Shown here: one piece after another, positions 5,720 through 6,042 of the stretch
Numbering within the stretch: position 1 is the stretch's first letter
Layout of the letters: each line of letters opens with the position of its first letter
DNA from: Dehalococcoidia bacterium
GTDB taxonomy: Bacteria > Chloroflexota > Dehalococcoidia > SAR202 > UBA11138
DNA length: 6,042 bases
NCBI GenBank assembly: GCA_012270665.1
Contig: JAAXHY010000067.1
Location: forward strand, 3,562-9,603
Direction of reading: 5' to 3'
The notes under the pieces: model-generated
The model's database searches: none
Told to the model about the DNA's origin: nothing
Seen by the model: only the letters and a program-made list of their open reading frames with translations
Made by a program: the position numbers and the translations under genes

Positions 5720-6042
5720 ATGATTCACGACAGAAGAGATACATTCGGCGGATACCTAGAGGACTTCGCGCCGGGCGATATATTCAAGCACTGGCCCGGC
5801 AAGACGGTTACGGAGATGGACAATCATCTCTTCTCGCTGCTCACGATGAATCATAACCCTCTGCACATAGACGAGCGCTACATGTCCGAGCACCAGCACG
5901 GCAAGATTCTGGTGAACGGCGCGCTTGTGCTGAGCCTTGTGGTCGGCATGAGCGTACCTGAAATGTCGGGCAAGGCTATCGCCAACCTCGAATACGAGAA
6001 GATAGTCCATACCGGCCCGACCTTCCACGGCGACACCATCTA
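5720..6042 (+). CDS. MaoC-family acyl-CoA dehydratase/hydratase, N-terminal part (3' end cut by window)
   Basis: The frame is open from the ATG at 5720 to the window edge (107 codons and two bases), so the gene continues to the right. AAGGA (5706-5710) lies 9 nt upstream of the start. The protein resembles MaoC/hot-dog-fold hydratases acting on enoyl-CoA thioesters. It has GGYLEDFAPGDIF (residues 10-22), the GKTVTEMDNHLFSLLT stretch (27-42), MNHNPLHID (43-51), the hot-dog helix VNGALVLSLVVGMSV (65-79), ANLEYEKI (88-95) and FHGDTI (102-107). In canonical R-hydratases the active site reads DxNPxH; here the histidine (H49) is kept but the aspartate position is asparagine (N44). From memory this is frequent in this MaoC subgroup, whose substrate is poorly defined. 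It lies downstream of the acyl-CoA dehydrogenase, separated only by the DUF4258/DUF2283 pair, and probably shares its transcript and acyl-CoA metabolism. Confidence 0.85.
   Translation, partial: MIHDRRDTFGGYLEDFAPGDIFKHWPGKTVTEMDNHLFSLLTMNHNPLHIDERYMSEHQHGKILVNGALVLSLVVGMSVPEMSGKAIANLEYEKIVHTGPTFHGDTI

Overview
This 6 kb window is gene-dense bacterial chromosome. All recognisable genes lie on the + strand. It holds housekeeping arginine-biosynthesis genes and acyl-CoA metabolism genes, interrupted by two small two-gene modules of toxin-antitoxin type. The metabolic genes are GC-rich; the small modules are visibly more AT-rich. The gene families and the flavour of ArgG (E. coli-type, with an SGGLDS loop) would fit an uncultivated Chloroflexota lineage such as SAR202/Dehalococcoidia. 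That placement is a tentative impression, not something the sequence proves.

Layout: (1) 1-855 is the C-terminal ~70% of acetylornithine aminotransferase (argD), cut by the window edge, followed by a clear intrinsic terminator at 881-910. (2) 937-1466 is a toxin-antitoxin pair: an addiction-module antitoxin, then a RelE/ParE-family toxin whose frame is broken by a single in-frame TAG at codon 70. The reading frame and family similarity continue perfectly to a TAA at 1464-1466. (3) 1467-1594 is a 128-nt spacer containing an imperfect inverted repeat, followed by full-length argG (argininosuccinate synthase, 1595-2851). (4) After 23 nt come a kinase-fold phosphotransferase (2875-3942) and an acyl-CoA dehydrogenase (3984-5150). 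(5) Nine nt later begins a tightly coupled DUF4258/DUF2283-like pair (5160-5707), whose stop and start overlap as ATGA. (6) After 12 nt a MaoC-family (hot-dog) dehydratase starts at 5720 and runs off the right edge.

How the genes work together: ArgD and ArgG act in the same pathway (N-acetylornithine formation; citrulline plus aspartate to argininosuccinate). They are separated by a terminator and the decayed toxin-antitoxin module, so they are probably transcribed separately here. From argG to the MaoC gene the largest gap is 41 nt and no terminator is visible, so this stretch may be one long transcript. The kinase, acyl-CoA dehydrogenase and MaoC hydratase form a plausible acyl-CoA catabolic set. 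The kinase/dehydrogenase adjacency recalls the fused architecture of animal ACAD10/ACAD11 and the lva operon used for 4-hydroxyacyl-CoA breakdown, offered here as a hypothesis. No tRNA, rRNA, CRISPR array, insertion sequence or phage gene was seen.
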